The translations under genes and the position numbers were made by a program. A stretch of 19,237 nucleotides of DNA from positions 1 to 19,237 of the forward strand of contig CALYSG010000012.1 in assembly GCA_945485605.1 (NCBI GenBank). The letters are read 5' to 3'. Position 1 is the first letter of the stretch. The number at the start of each line of letters is the position of its first letter. Source of the DNA: an uncultured Clostridia bacterium (GTDB taxonomy: Bacteria > Bacillota > Clostridia > Oscillospirales > CAG-272). The notes beneath the pieces are model-generated. The model was not told the DNA's origin and ran no database searches. It saw nothing but the letters and a program-made list of their open reading frames with translations. This document shows positions 1 to 7,016 of the stretch, piece after piece.

Positions 1-557
1 GTCAATCTTTTTTGATCTCCCTCAAGTCCGTAGGAAAGCAGGTCGGCGAGCGCCTGACCGAATATATCAGCCGGAATATCGACCGACGGGACGGCTTGTT
101 TCTCGACCTCCGAAAGCTCGGAAAGACTTTTGCGAAGAGCCTCACTCGCTCCCGGCAGAGCCGCCGAGGCGTTCTTTTCCATTCCCGAAAGGGAAGTCAA
201 AAGCAGCTTTGCCTTATGACGCTTTGAGCCTTTTTCATCTATTGTGTCGTCGAGAGCCTTCTCATAAGAGAGAAGTATTCCTGCTCTTGCCGCAAAGTTC
301 AGTGACTCGCAAGGTTCGGCAACGATCTGTTTTTGCGTAGGATGTGCCGCACATCGGTATCCCGAGAGTTTTGGGACCTCTCCGCACACAGCCATTCTGA
401 ACAGGGCTGCGAAGACAAAGTCGTAATTAAGCGTGAACCTTGAGGCACAGCCGGTGCACTTGCCGAGCGAGCGACAGAGTCCGCAGTATATTGCACGGTA
501 GTACTCGTTTTCCCGTACCCGAAGATCGGGCACAAAAGGTCTTATATATCCGAACAT
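1..557 (-). CDS. DUF5685 family protein (partial, C-terminus beyond left edge)
   Basis: Reading the minus strand from the ATG at 557-555 gives 185 codons that stay open to the left edge, so the C-terminus is missing. The N-terminus begins MFGYIRPFVPDLRVRENEYY and continues with a CGLC motif, an SLG and an LNYDF segment. This is the recognisable start of the DUF5685 family, whose function is not known to me. The family is cytoplasmic-looking: no signal peptide or membrane segment is visible in the part present. Conserved Cys pairs near the N-terminus could bind a metal, but that is inference. The ATG follows the stop codon of the upstream gene with no spacer (TAA then ATG), and a GGAGAA ribosome binding site lies inside the end of that gene. 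It is therefore the third gene of the operon with the two trigger-factor-like proteins. An overlapping 78-codon minus-strand frame and a 71-codon plus-strand frame in this region are shadows. Confidence 0.8.
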   Translation of the reverse strand, partial: MFGYIRPFVPDLRVRENEYYRAIYCGLCRSLGKCTGCASRFTLNYDFVFAALFRMAVCGEVPKLSGYRCAAHPTQKQIVAEPCESLNFAARAGILLSYEKALDDTIDEKGSKRHKAKLLLTSLSGMEKNASAALPGASEALRKSLSELSEVEKQAVPSVDIPADIFGQALADLLSYGLEGDQKRL

Positions 558-1778
558 TTATTTTCTCCGTCTTTTCTTTACGATATACACGGCGGCGACC
601 GCCGCGACGGCAATCGCGGCTATTGAGACCGAGACGATAATTATATAAAGATTCGTTTTATCGTTAGATCCTTCATTTTGTCCCGGGGTGTATGTGATCT
701 TTCCGGTATCGGACGTTTTATTACTGTCAATAAGGTATAGGTATTGTTCGCGATCGGTAACAATTTCAGACTTTTCGAGTGCAAAACGTATCGCGTAGTC
801 CTTCATAAGTGCTATGCGGCAATAGTCCTTTCCTCCAAAGTAGCTTTCAATCTCCGCTTGGCTATATCCCGCGGCATCGGACTGCGATTTAAGCTCTTTT
901 TTGTAAAGCGCCTCGTCAAAAACAATTCCGTTCTGCTTCAGATAAGCAGCAAGGCATAGATCCTCGCGCACCTGTATCTCAGCGAGGGCGCGAAGCTCCT
1001 CTTCGGTGTTTTCCGCGTCGGAGTTTGCCTTCGTCCATCTTATGTAGAAGTCGATCTGACTTTCGGGCAGTGATTTTCCGGTAAAGGTCGAGCGTACCTG
1101 GAGCTCATCCGAAACAAGCCCGTATAGTGTCGATTCGTAGTTTCTCAGTCTGTCGGTGGCGAGGTATTCGCCGATAAATTTTCTGAAATCGTCGACAGTT
1201 TTATGCTTTCCTTTCGTGTAAACATAAACATCGTTATCGGTGAAGCGGTAATCATATATGAATCTTACGGTTATCTCATATTCGACCGTTTTTCCGGCGA
1301 GCGCAGGTATTTTTTTGTAATCATCGGGGTATGTCACGCTGTTTTTCACGGTCTTGCCGGGAGCGATTCCGTACAGTCCGACATCAAAGCCCGACACGTA
1401 GCCGTTATCGTTTGAGAGCTTTATTGATGCGTTTTCGGCACGATCTACTATATCTTTACCGTCGCCCGATCTGCCGATATAGTCGATGCAGAGCGTGTCG
1501 TTGCCCTTTGTCGTGCGGTCGGTCAGCTCGTCGTAATATCCGCCCTGTTCAGCCAGCTTGCGGTAGTATTCGTCGATCTCGGACTCCTCGGGCCAGACAT
1601 TGCAGACTATCTTCATCCCGTCGGTCTTTCCGACGCTGACATACGAGGATATGTCAAATCCGTCCGAAAAGTAGTCCTCCGCTCCCGTGATTTCTGTTGC
1701 CGCTGAGATCGGCAGGACAAATATCAGCGCGAGCAGGAAAGAAAAAGCCGCAATATGTATGTTTTTTCTTGCTTTCAT
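558..1778 (-). CDS. Membrane-anchored trigger-factor-like PPIase/chaperone
   Basis: A 406-residue protein. Residues 1-27 form a signal peptide (basic MKARK, hydrophobic core, cleavage near ISAA). Residues about 90-175 resemble the FKBP-type prolyl isomerase domain of trigger factor: a KGNDTLCIDYIG strand, a GYVSGFDVGLYGI turn matching the GFE..L.G region of that family, a YPDDY motif and a LAGKTVEYEITV strand. Residues about 180-360 are helical and resemble the trigger factor C-terminal chaperone arms. Residues about 376-400 are a hydrophobic membrane span followed by KKRRRK, so the protein should be anchored with its bulk outside the cytoplasm. The ribosome-docking signature of true trigger factor is absent. 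A role in folding exported proteins is inference; whether the isomerase site is active is unclear. Its start overlaps the stop of the upstream lipoprotein gene by 4 bases (ATGA), suggesting translational coupling. The two proteins are clear paralogues. Confidence 0.82.
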   Translation of the reverse strand: MKARKNIHIAAFSFLLALIFVLPISAATEITGAEDYFSDGFDISSYVSVGKTDGMKIVCNVWPEESEIDEYYRKLAEQGGYYDELTDRTTKGNDTLCIDYIGRSGDGKDIVDRAENASIKLSNDNGYVSGFDVGLYGIAPGKTVKNSVTYPDDYKKIPALAGKTVEYEITVRFIYDYRFTDNDVYVYTKGKHKTVDDFRKFIGEYLATDRLRNYESTLYGLVSDELQVRSTFTGKSLPESQIDFYIRWTKANSDAENTEEELRALAEIQVREDLCLAAYLKQNGIVFDEALYKKELKSQSDAAGYSQAEIESYFGGKDYCRIALMKDYAIRFALEKSEIVTDREQYLYLIDSNKTSDTGKITYTPGQNEGSNDKTNLYIIIVSVSIAAIAVAAVAAVYIVKKRRRK

Positions 1779-3040
1779 TCCGCAGTGACGCTGTCTTGGG
1801 GTTCAGCTTCGGTCTCGCTGCCCTCAGCGGAGTCGGTACCGGTGTCATTTTTTTCTTCCTCTTTGAGGAGGTAGGAATACTCATCGTAGTCGGTCGTAAG
1901 AGTTACCGAAGTACGCAGAGCCTTCATTGTCTTGTCCTTGAGCACCGCAAGCTTCAGATAGGTTTCACCGAAGCTCACTTTTAGCGCCGAGGTTGAGCTG
2001 AAGCCGTATTTATCTGCCATATCGGCAACGGCATTTTCGTATTCATCGTCGGAGACGGTGATGCCGGTTGCCTTCGCATATGCCACGAGAACTATGTCTT
2101 TTCTTGCTTCTTTGGTTGCCGATTCTGTAAGGGCTGTTTCGGTCATTCCTATATACTGGAGGTAGACTTCAAATGATGATATGCCGTAATATATAAGTAT
2201 TCCCTTATTCTGCTCGTAGTACTCCTTTGCACTGTTGTAATCGTAGTAATAATAGTAGTCGATCTGTGCCTGGGGTATTTCCTTCACATCCGAAACAGAG
2301 ACGAGAAGATCGATAAGCTTGTCCTCCACGGCTGAATCAAAGTTTTCAAGGTTGCTCTTAATTATCATTTTGCGCGAATACTCGCGGAATTCGTCTACGG
2401 TTTTATAGTCACCTTTGGTGTATTCATTCACGGTCTCGTCGGTGAAGCCGAATTCCTTCACGATGCCCTTGACCGTGATCTTGAAGACAGCTTTCTTGCC
2501 GGCGAGCTCCTCGTAGTAGTCGGCGGGGAAGGTGACCTCGGTGTTCACTACCGTGCCGACTGTCACGCCGTATAGGTCTTTGTCAAATCCTTCGATATAT
2601 CCGGTTTTTTCGGAGAGAGATATCATCTTGTTCTCCGCCGAGCCGCCATCGAACAGCTCGCCGTCCATCAAGCCCTCAAAGTCGATAATCAAGGTGTCAC
2701 CCTTCTCGGTTGCGCGGTCGGTTATCAACTCGGTATAGTATCCGTTGTTTTTTGCAATGTTTTTGAGTGTATCATCGAGCAACTCTTCGCTGATTCCGAC
2801 ATTGTAGGTGAGCTTAAGATCCTCTGTGTTACCGAGAACGATATATTTTGTGATATCTTCCTTTGAAAAATCCATCACGGGGTATTCGTTCTTTGTCGGG
2901 GTGTCGGTGCTTCCGCTTTTATCGGTAGTTACCGTGTCGCTTCCGTCCGGTGTCGTGATCGTAAACGAGCCGCACGAGGAGAGAAGTATGGTTGCCGAAA
3001 GGCAAACTGCAGCGAGTGCTGTGAGAGTTCTTATTTTCAT
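1775..3040 (-). CDS. Trigger-factor-like PPIase/chaperone lipoprotein
   Basis: A 421-residue lipoprotein counted from the ATG at 3040-3038, which has a GAAGG ribosome binding site about 8 bases upstream. An in-frame TTG at 3055 is less likely because it would put five polar residues before the signal peptide. Residues 1-23 are a lipoprotein signal with lipobox L20-S-S-C23. A Ser/Thr/Asp-rich linker (24-55) follows. Residues about 112-195 match the trigger factor FKBP domain: KGDTLIIDFEGLMDGELF, GYIEGFDKDLYGV, TFPADYYEELAGK. The rest is helical and resembles the chaperone arms, with a striking Tyr-rich stretch around residue 270 and an acidic C-terminal tail. It is likely tethered to the outer face of the membrane and may assist folding of secreted proteins, in the way PrsA does in Bacillus; that comparison is functional inference, since the fold family differs. 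It is the first gene of a three-gene operon. Confidence 0.85.
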   Translation of the reverse strand: MKIRTLTALAAVCLSATILLSSCGSFTITTPDGSDTVTTDKSGSTDTPTKNEYPVMDFSKEDITKYIVLGNTEDLKLTYNVGISEELLDDTLKNIAKNNGYYTELITDRATEKGDTLIIDFEGLMDGELFDGGSAENKMISLSEKTGYIEGFDKDLYGVTVGTVVNTEVTFPADYYEELAGKKAVFKITVKGIVKEFGFTDETVNEYTKGDYKTVDEFREYSRKMIIKSNLENFDSAVEDKLIDLLVSVSDVKEIPQAQIDYYYYYDYNSAKEYYEQNKGILIYYGISSFEVYLQYIGMTETALTESATKEARKDIVLVAYAKATGITVSDDEYENAVADMADKYGFSSTSALKVSFGETYLKLAVLKDKTMKALRTSVTLTTDYDEYSYLLKEEEKNDTGTDSAEGSETEAEPQDSVTAE

Positions 3041-3071
3041 ATCGGTATCCTTCAATAATAATATTTATATC

Positions 3072-3100
3072 ATTATACCATACAATTACCCGCGTTGCAA
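3072..3100 (-). promoter_or_regulatory. Sigma-A promoter of the trigger-factor-like operon
   Basis: On the minus strand TTGCAA (3100-3095) is followed after 17 bases by TATAAT (3077-3072). A TG one base before the -10 makes it an extended -10 promoter. It sits about 32 bases upstream of the lipoprotein ATG and diverges from the VanZ promoter. Confidence 0.8.
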
Positions 3101-3151
3101 GCAAAAGGCGCAAATTTCACCGTTGCTACACACAAAAAACAGGGAGCGACC

Positions 3152-3180
3152 TTGACAAAGTCTCGGCAACGGTGTATCAT
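3152..3180 (+). promoter_or_regulatory. Sigma-A promoter of the VanZ-like gene
   Basis: TTGACA (3152-3157), a 17-base spacer and TATCAT (3175-3180), 26 bases upstream of the VanZ-like ATG. The -35 is perfect and the -10 differs from consensus at one position. Confidence 0.8.
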
Positions 3181-3206
3181 AAACAAAAGGACTCAAGGAG
3201 GAGAAA

Positions 3207-3656
3207 ATGACAAAAGCAAAGATACCTCTGATCATCGTCTGCGTTTTAACGGCTCTGACCGTGATCTTCATATTTTCGCGTTCGATACCCGATAAGGTCG
3301 ATTCGGACAAGGAAAGTTCGCGTGTCGTCGAGCTTTTTGAACTTGTCTTCGGCAAGGGAAACGTCAACGCGAAATTCGTCCGAAAGCTGGCGCATTTCAC
3401 CGAATTCGCCGCCCTCGGTGCCGAGCTGTCGGTGCTTCTTTGGGTGCTGCGAAAAAAGAGCTTTCAGGCATATCTGAACGTTACCTTTACTGCCTCGGCT
3501 GTGGCTCTCTGCGACGAGACGATACAGATATTTTCGGGAAGGGGACCGCAGGTGCAGGACGTTTGGCTTGACATTTCGGGAGCGGTCTTCGGTATCGCTC
3601 TGTTGCTCGGAATACGGGCGATCGTAGACTCTGTCAGTAAAAAAAAGAACGGTTGA
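3207..3656 (+). CDS. VanZ-like family membrane protein
   Basis: A 149-residue protein preceded by an AAGGAGGAG ribosome binding site. Hydrophobic segments lie at about residues 7-24, 63-82, 91-106 and 122-140. The two VanZ-family signatures are visible: RKLAHFTEFAALG (59-71), containing the conserved K..HF.E..ALG pattern, and DETIQIFSGRGPQVQD (103-118) followed by LDISGAVFG. VanZ itself gives low-level teicoplanin resistance by an unknown mechanism; most chromosomal homologues, such as this one, have no demonstrated role, so resistance should not be assumed. The gene is monocistronic: it has its own consensus promoter, and its last codons run into a Rho-independent terminator. Confidence 0.85.
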   Translation: MTKAKIPLIIVCVLTALTVIFIFSRSIPDKVDSDKESSRVVELFELVFGKGNVNAKFVRKLAHFTEFAALGAELSVLLWVLRKKSFQAYLNVTFTASAVALCDETIQIFSGRGPQVQDVWLDISGAVFGIALLLGIRAIVDSVSKKKNG

Positions 3657-3671
3657 CATCGTTCTTTTTTT
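3640..3671 (+). terminator. Rho-independent terminator overlapping the VanZ-like stop
   Basis: AAAAAAGAACG pairs with CGTTCTTTTTT across an 8-base loop that contains the TGA stop (3654-3656). The T-run makes a functional terminator on the plus strand. The upstream arm is coding sequence for the C-terminal KKKNG. Confidence 0.85.
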
Positions 3672-3681
3672 ATATGACCCC

Positions 3682-3710
3682 TTGACAAGTGAACGATAGT
3701 TTACTATAAT
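3682..3710 (+). promoter_or_regulatory. Perfect-consensus promoter of the tetR-methyltransferase operon
   Basis: TTGACA (3682-3687), a 17-base spacer and TATAAT (3705-3710), identical to the sigma-A consensus. Start of transcription is expected near 3717, inside the second operator. A promoter this strong implies that it is normally held off by a repressor. Confidence 0.92.
3689..3704 (+). promoter_or_regulatory. TetR operator O1 (within promoter spacer)
   Basis: GTGAACGATAGTTTAC is an imperfect palindrome that differs from the perfect site at 3715-3730 at only 2 of 16 positions. It occupies 16 of the 17 spacer bases between the -35 and -10 hexamers, so a bound dimer would block RNA polymerase. 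Assignment to the adjacent TetR protein is inference from position. Confidence 0.8.
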
Positions 3711-3714
3711 TTAT

Positions 3715-3730
3715 GTAAACGATCGTTTAC
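3715..3730 (+). promoter_or_regulatory. TetR operator O2 (perfect 16-bp palindrome)
   Basis: GTAAACGATCGTTTAC is identical to its own reverse complement. It covers the expected transcription start and lies 26 bp centre to centre from O1, close to two and a half helical turns. It ends 14 bases before the tetR ATG. Confidence 0.85.
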
Positions 3731-3744
3731 TCGGGAGTGGGATA

Positions 3745-4359
3745 ATGGGAGAAACAAAAGAAAAGATAATGAGAGAGGCTTTGAAGCTTTTCGCATGTGC
3801 AGGATACGAGGCTGTCTCGGTAAGTGATATTGCCGGAGTTATAGGTATTACCAAGGGGGCGCTTTACCGCCATTATGAGAGCAAGCGTGATATTTTCGAG
3901 CATATTCTTCGCCGGATGGAAGCCGACGATGCCTCCGGAGCCGAGGGCTTTGGGCTTCCGACATCAAATCTTGATGAAAGCAACGCGGCCGAATATCGCA
4001 GCGTCTCGCTTGATTCGCTCGCAGTGTTTGCGAAGGCGCAATTCATCTATTGGACGGAAAATGATTTTGCTGCTGATTTTCGACGTTTGCTGACTCTTGA
4101 GCAGTACAGGAGCCCGGAGATGGGTGAGCTTTTCGGTCAATACCTCGGCTCGGGACCTTCCTCTTACGTTGAGGACATACTCGGTTCGCTGGGATTTTCA
4201 GATCCTGCAGTGTATGCCGCTCAGATATATGCACCCATGTTCCTGTTCTACGGCATTTTTGATCACACCGCCGCCGACCGTCGCAACGAGATAAAGAATA
4301 CCGCATTTGCGTGCATTGACCGCACGATCAACGAACTCAAAAAGGAGAGTACAATATGA
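3745..4359 (+). CDS. TetR/AcrR family transcriptional regulator
   Basis: A 204-residue protein. The N-terminal DNA-binding domain (about residues 5-52) shows the TetR pattern: EALKLFACAGYEAVSVSDIA, then GITKGALYRHYESKRDIF, containing the recognition helix and the Y.H...K.. signature. Residues about 60-200 form the divergent ligand-binding and dimerisation domain; the ligand cannot be read from the sequence. The start is the ATG at 3745 with GGGAG 7 bases upstream. It most likely represses its own promoter through the two palindromes upstream, and with it the methyltransferase, which overlaps its stop codon by 4 bases. A ligand related to the methyltransferase substrate, such as a toxic small molecule, is a reasonable inference but has no direct support. 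Confidence 0.92.
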   Translation: MGETKEKIMREALKLFACAGYEAVSVSDIAGVIGITKGALYRHYESKRDIFEHILRRMEADDASGAEGFGLPTSNLDESNAAEYRSVSLDSLAVFAKAQFIYWTENDFAADFRRLLTLEQYRSPEMGELFGQYLGSGPSSYVEDILGSLGFSDPAVYAAQIYAPMFLFYGIFDHTAADRRNEIKNTAFACIDRTINELKKESTI

Positions 4360-5072
4360 ATTACGTTTTAAGCAAAAAGTATGATACCGAAGAATTACAG
4401 TCAAAAATAATGGGACCGAACCCCGTGAAGCTCGAAGAGGAGCTGCTTCTCGGCAACAAAATCCCGAAGGGTGCAACGGTTTGCGATCTCGGAAGCGGGC
4501 AGGGACTTACCTCGGTCTTTCTTGCAAAGGAGTACGGTTTCCGTGTTTATGCCGCCGATCTTTGGAGCGATCCCGAGGAAAACCGAAAGTTTTTCGACAG
4601 CATGGGGCTTGATAAAGATCAGATAATTCCCGTGAAGGCAGACGCTACGGATCTTCCGTTTGATAAGAACTTTTTCGATGCGGTTGTCAGCACCGATTCA
4701 TACAATTATTTCGGACGTGATGAGAGTTATCTTGACGGTAAGTTGTTGCCTTTCTTAAGATCGGGAGGATATATTTATATAGCAATTCCGGGTATGAAGA
4801 AGGACTGTCACGATAATCTTCCGCCCGAGCTGCTCCTTTCGTGGACGCCCGAGCAGATGGACTATATGCACGACAGTGATTATTGGTTAAAGACTGTTTC
4901 TGCGTGCCGCGGTGCCGAGGTCCTTGAGGTGAGCGAAATGGAATCGAACGAGGAGGTCTGGGCAGACTGGTTGAAGCAGGATAACGAGTACGCGATCGGT
5001 GACCGAAAATCGATGGAAGCCGGGGCGGGGAAATATCTGAACTTCATAAAGATAGTTCTTCGCAAAATATAA
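4356..5072 (+). CDS. Class I SAM-dependent methyltransferase
   Basis: A 238-residue cytoplasmic protein with a Rossmann-type methyltransferase core. Motif I is VCDLGSGQG (42-50), which binds S-adenosylmethionine. An acidic residue at the end of strand 2 (AADLW, D68) would bind the ribose, and KADATDLPF (94-102) supplies the adenine-contacting loop. FFDAVVSTDSYNYFG is motif IV-like and SGGYIYIAIPG matches the strand 5 region. The C-terminal third is likely a substrate cap. The substrate is unknown; small-molecule methylation is more likely than nucleic acid methylation because no DNA/RNA methylase catalytic motif such as NPPY is present. It is translated from an ATG overlapping the tetR stop (ATGA) with AAGGAG upstream, and is co-transcribed with the regulator. 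Confidence 0.88.
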   Translation: MNYVLSKKYDTEELQSKIMGPNPVKLEEELLLGNKIPKGATVCDLGSGQGLTSVFLAKEYGFRVYAADLWSDPEENRKFFDSMGLDKDQIIPVKADATDLPFDKNFFDAVVSTDSYNYFGRDESYLDGKLLPFLRSGGYIYIAIPGMKKDCHDNLPPELLLSWTPEQMDYMHDSDYWLKTVSACRGAEVLEVSEMESNEEVWADWLKQDNEYAIGDRKSMEAGAGKYLNFIKIVLRKI

Positions 5073-5080
5073 TAAAAATC

Positions 5081-5111
5081 AGGACCGGCGCTTGTGCACC
5101 GGTCCTTTTTT
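5081..5111. terminator. Bidirectional Rho-independent terminator
   Basis: AGGACCGG pairs with CCGGTCCT (5099-5106), with two further pairs inside, and is followed by a T-run on the plus strand. On the minus strand the same hairpin is followed by GATTTTTATT. It therefore serves both the methyltransferase operon and the convergent cysteine-rich gene that ends at 5117. Confidence 0.88.
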
Positions 5112-5116
5112 GTGGG

Positions 5117-5989
5117 TTACGAGCCGCAACGCTTGGCAGGTCTGTCTCCGGGGGGTGGAGCAGGTACTGTAGTTATACCGAATTCGCTTACCGGAAATGC
5201 CATATTGCGGAATACACCGCAGGGATCGGCTTCCTTCGGTTCAAAGCATTCCTTGTCCGGAACCGAGTATTCGCTCGCGTTAATCATATACTGCGCGGGG
5301 CGTACGAGTCTTACGATCGAAAAGAGTCCGACTGTCGCGATAAGCACGCGGTCGCATCCATCGTTTATATCGCCGGCAAGAGACGCGGCGATGACATTGG
5401 GTATTTCCATGACCGTTCCGACGGGATGCCCGCTGCAGCCGCAGTTACAACCGCAGGGGTTGCAGGGCTTACAGGGTTTGCACGGGATACATGAGATGTC
5501 GACGACCTTCAGGTCGAGCACTATCGGATCGACGGCTTCCACAACGGCTCCGGGAGCGTTCGACGCACCGGTGCAAAGCTCGGTATGTGCGCAGAAGCCC
5601 GCGCCGGGTGTACTGCGGAATACGGCGGCGCCGGTTTCTCCTCCGTAGAGCACGACGTTCTTGTCAAGTACGGCAATGCCTTCGAATTCCTGCGGATTGC
5701 CCGGATTTACGCAAGCCTCGCATATGAGCTTGATATAATATCTTATCGAGACAGAATAGAACCCGCGGTTGAACTGTATGGGATCGACGCCTATCGACGT
5801 TCCGAGGATCTCGGCGTAGCGGGCGCGGACTATTCCCGTACGGGCGATAAGCTCGTTTCCGCAAGCTGTGAGGTAGACGCGAACATTCTCAAAGCAGTCG
5901 CGGTCGCGGCAGGAATCAAGGATCCTGTTTGTCTCAATGCAGATATTGTCTCTTGTCTGATTGCCGATGGGAAATCTGCAATCTGCCAT
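5117..5989 (-). CDS. Cysteine-rich protein of unknown function, possibly spore-coat associated
   Basis: A 290-residue protein started at the ATG 5989-5987, which has a perfect AAGGAGG 8 bases upstream; the frame stays open for 28 more codons upstream but that part lacks such a site and contains a hairpin. There are about 21 cysteines. The N-terminus carries ETNRILDSCRDRDCFENVRV (19-38), a pattern I associate with conserved proteins of sporulating Clostridia, though I cannot name the family. Residues 167-185 form a Cys-Pro-Lys/Asn tract (CIPCKPCKPCNPCGCNCGC), with eight Cys in 19 residues, splitting the protein into an N-terminal half and a C-terminal half. There is no signal peptide or membrane span. 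A disulfide-crosslinked or metal-binding structural role, for example in the spore coat, is inference supported by the pdaA-like gene next door. Confidence 0.75.
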   Translation of the reverse strand: MADCRFPIGNQTRDNICIETNRILDSCRDRDCFENVRVYLTACGNELIARTGIVRARYAEILGTSIGVDPIQFNRGFYSVSIRYYIKLICEACVNPGNPQEFEGIAVLDKNVVLYGGETGAAVFRSTPGAGFCAHTELCTGASNAPGAVVEAVDPIVLDLKVVDISCIPCKPCKPCNPCGCNCGCSGHPVGTVMEIPNVIAASLAGDINDGCDRVLIATVGLFSIVRLVRPAQYMINASEYSVPDKECFEPKEADPCGVFRNMAFPVSEFGITTVPAPPPGDRPAKRCGS

Positions 5990-6002
5990 AGGTTTTTCCT
6001 CC

Positions 6003-6043
6003 TTATCAGAATTAAGAGGCATTTTAATTGCCTCTTTCGATAA
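6003..6043 (-). promoter_or_regulatory. 5' UTR hairpin upstream of the cysteine-rich gene
   Basis: AAGAGGCA (6014-6021) pairs perfectly with TGCCTCTT (6029-6036) over a 7-base loop. An outer TTATC/GATAA pair (6003-6007 with 6039-6043) extends the structure up to the edge of the ribosome binding site at 5998-6004. No T-run follows, so it is not a normal terminator. It may stabilise the mRNA or limit ribosome access. Confidence 0.45.
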
Positions 6044-6206
6044 CATATTATGTAACAAAACAAAATCTGACACTTTTCCCTATGACAGGTGAAGATGGGG
6101 TTATATTCATTATCAGAAAAAAGACGAGAATAAAGGATATTTTTTATCCGTATATCGGGATTTTGGCGGTGAAAAAATATTTGTGATACGGAAGGAGGAA
6201 GACTCA

Positions 6207-7016
6207 ATGAAAAAAATCATAATTTTTTTGCTGACTCTGGCGATGGTTTCCGGTGCGCTTGCCGCACCCGTAAGTGCGACGGCAGATAAGGGCATGACGA
6301 AGGTTTACGGTTGGTACTGCATGAGAAATTCAGACCACAAGCAGCCTCCGTGTGAGCCGTCGATGAGATTTATAGAAAAATACGACGGATATTATATTGA
6401 CCCGCGATACGGGGACGATGCGCCGGAGAAGGTCATATACCTGACTTTTGACGCCGGATATGAGAACGGAAATGTTGAAAAGATACTTGATGTTATGAAA
6501 GCCGAGGGTGTATGCGGCTCGTTCTTTATTCTTATCCATCTTATAAAGGCTTATCCCGAGCTTGTCGCGCGAATGGCAAATGAGGGACACGCCGTATGCA
6601 ATCATACGGCGCACCATAAGAATATGACGGCGATACACGATATTGACGCATTTTCGGCAGAGCTTACGGAGCTTTCGGAGCTTTACCGAAAGACTGTCGG
6701 CAAGGACATGCAGAAGATCTACCGTCCGCCGGAGGGAAAATTCAGTGAGGAGAACCTTAAATTTGCTTCCGAACTCGGATATAAGACGGTTTTTTGGAGC
6801 TTTGCATACGCTGATTGGGACAACAGCCGTCAGATGTCGCCCGAGGCGGCTAAACGTAAGATCATATCGAACATTCATAACGGTGAGATCATGTTGCTTC
6901 ATCCGACCTCGGCGACAAATGCCGCGATCCTCGGTGATGTGATCCGTGAACTGAAGGCGCAGGGATACTCGTTCCGAACTCTTGAGCAGCTCTCACGGGA
7001 GGGAGACAGACAATGA
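6207..7016 (+). CDS. pdaA: PdaA-like delta-lactam-biosynthetic de-N-acetylase
   Basis: A 269-residue exported protein; the ATG at 6207 has GAAGGAGGAA just upstream, and an upstream in-frame GTG is rejected. Residues 1-25 are a signal peptide. The N-terminal YGWYCMRNSDHKQPPCEP (34-51) plus IEKYDGYYID is typical of PdaA, the enzyme that removes acetyl groups from muramic acid residues during muramic-delta-lactam formation in the spore cortex. The CE4 (NodB) domain follows: YLTFDAGYENG (78-88), GHAVCNHTAHH (127-137) with the metal-binding histidines H133 and H137, RPPEGKFS (173-180) and LLHPTS with H232. The catalytic Asp is D82; the second position of the usual DDG/DNG motif is Ala here. It overlaps the next deacetylase gene by 4 bases. 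Expression in the forespore is expected from the family, but no convincing sigma-G promoter was seen. Confidence 0.88.
   Translation: MKKIIIFLLTLAMVSGALAAPVSATADKGMTKVYGWYCMRNSDHKQPPCEPSMRFIEKYDGYYIDPRYGDDAPEKVIYLTFDAGYENGNVEKILDVMKAEGVCGSFFILIHLIKAYPELVARMANEGHAVCNHTAHHKNMTAIHDIDAFSAELTELSELYRKTVGKDMQKIYRPPEGKFSEENLKFASELGYKTVFWSFAYADWDNSRQMSPEAAKRKIISNIHNGEIMLLHPTSATNAAILGDVIRELKAQGYSFRTLEQLSREGDRQ

Noticed and set aside
12..227. Plus-strand 71-codon frame at the left edge
   Set aside because: It is the antisense of the DUF5685 gene and shows no ribosome binding site or recognisable domain.
5430..5492. Short direct repeats in the DNA
   Set aside because: They encode the Cys-Pro/Lys tract of the cysteine-rich protein; the units are only a few codons long and have no unique spacers, so this is not a CRISPR array.
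5990..6073. Twenty-eight in-frame codons upstream of the cysteine-rich protein start
   Set aside because: They include a perfect hairpin and the AAGGAGG site that serves the ATG at 5989, so they are 5' UTR.
6128..6157. GAATA followed after 18 bases by TATATCG, upstream of the pdaA-like gene, as a sigma-G promoter
   Set aside because: The -35 fits but the -10 matches the CATnnTA-type consensus poorly, so it is not called, although a sporulation promoter is expected from the family.
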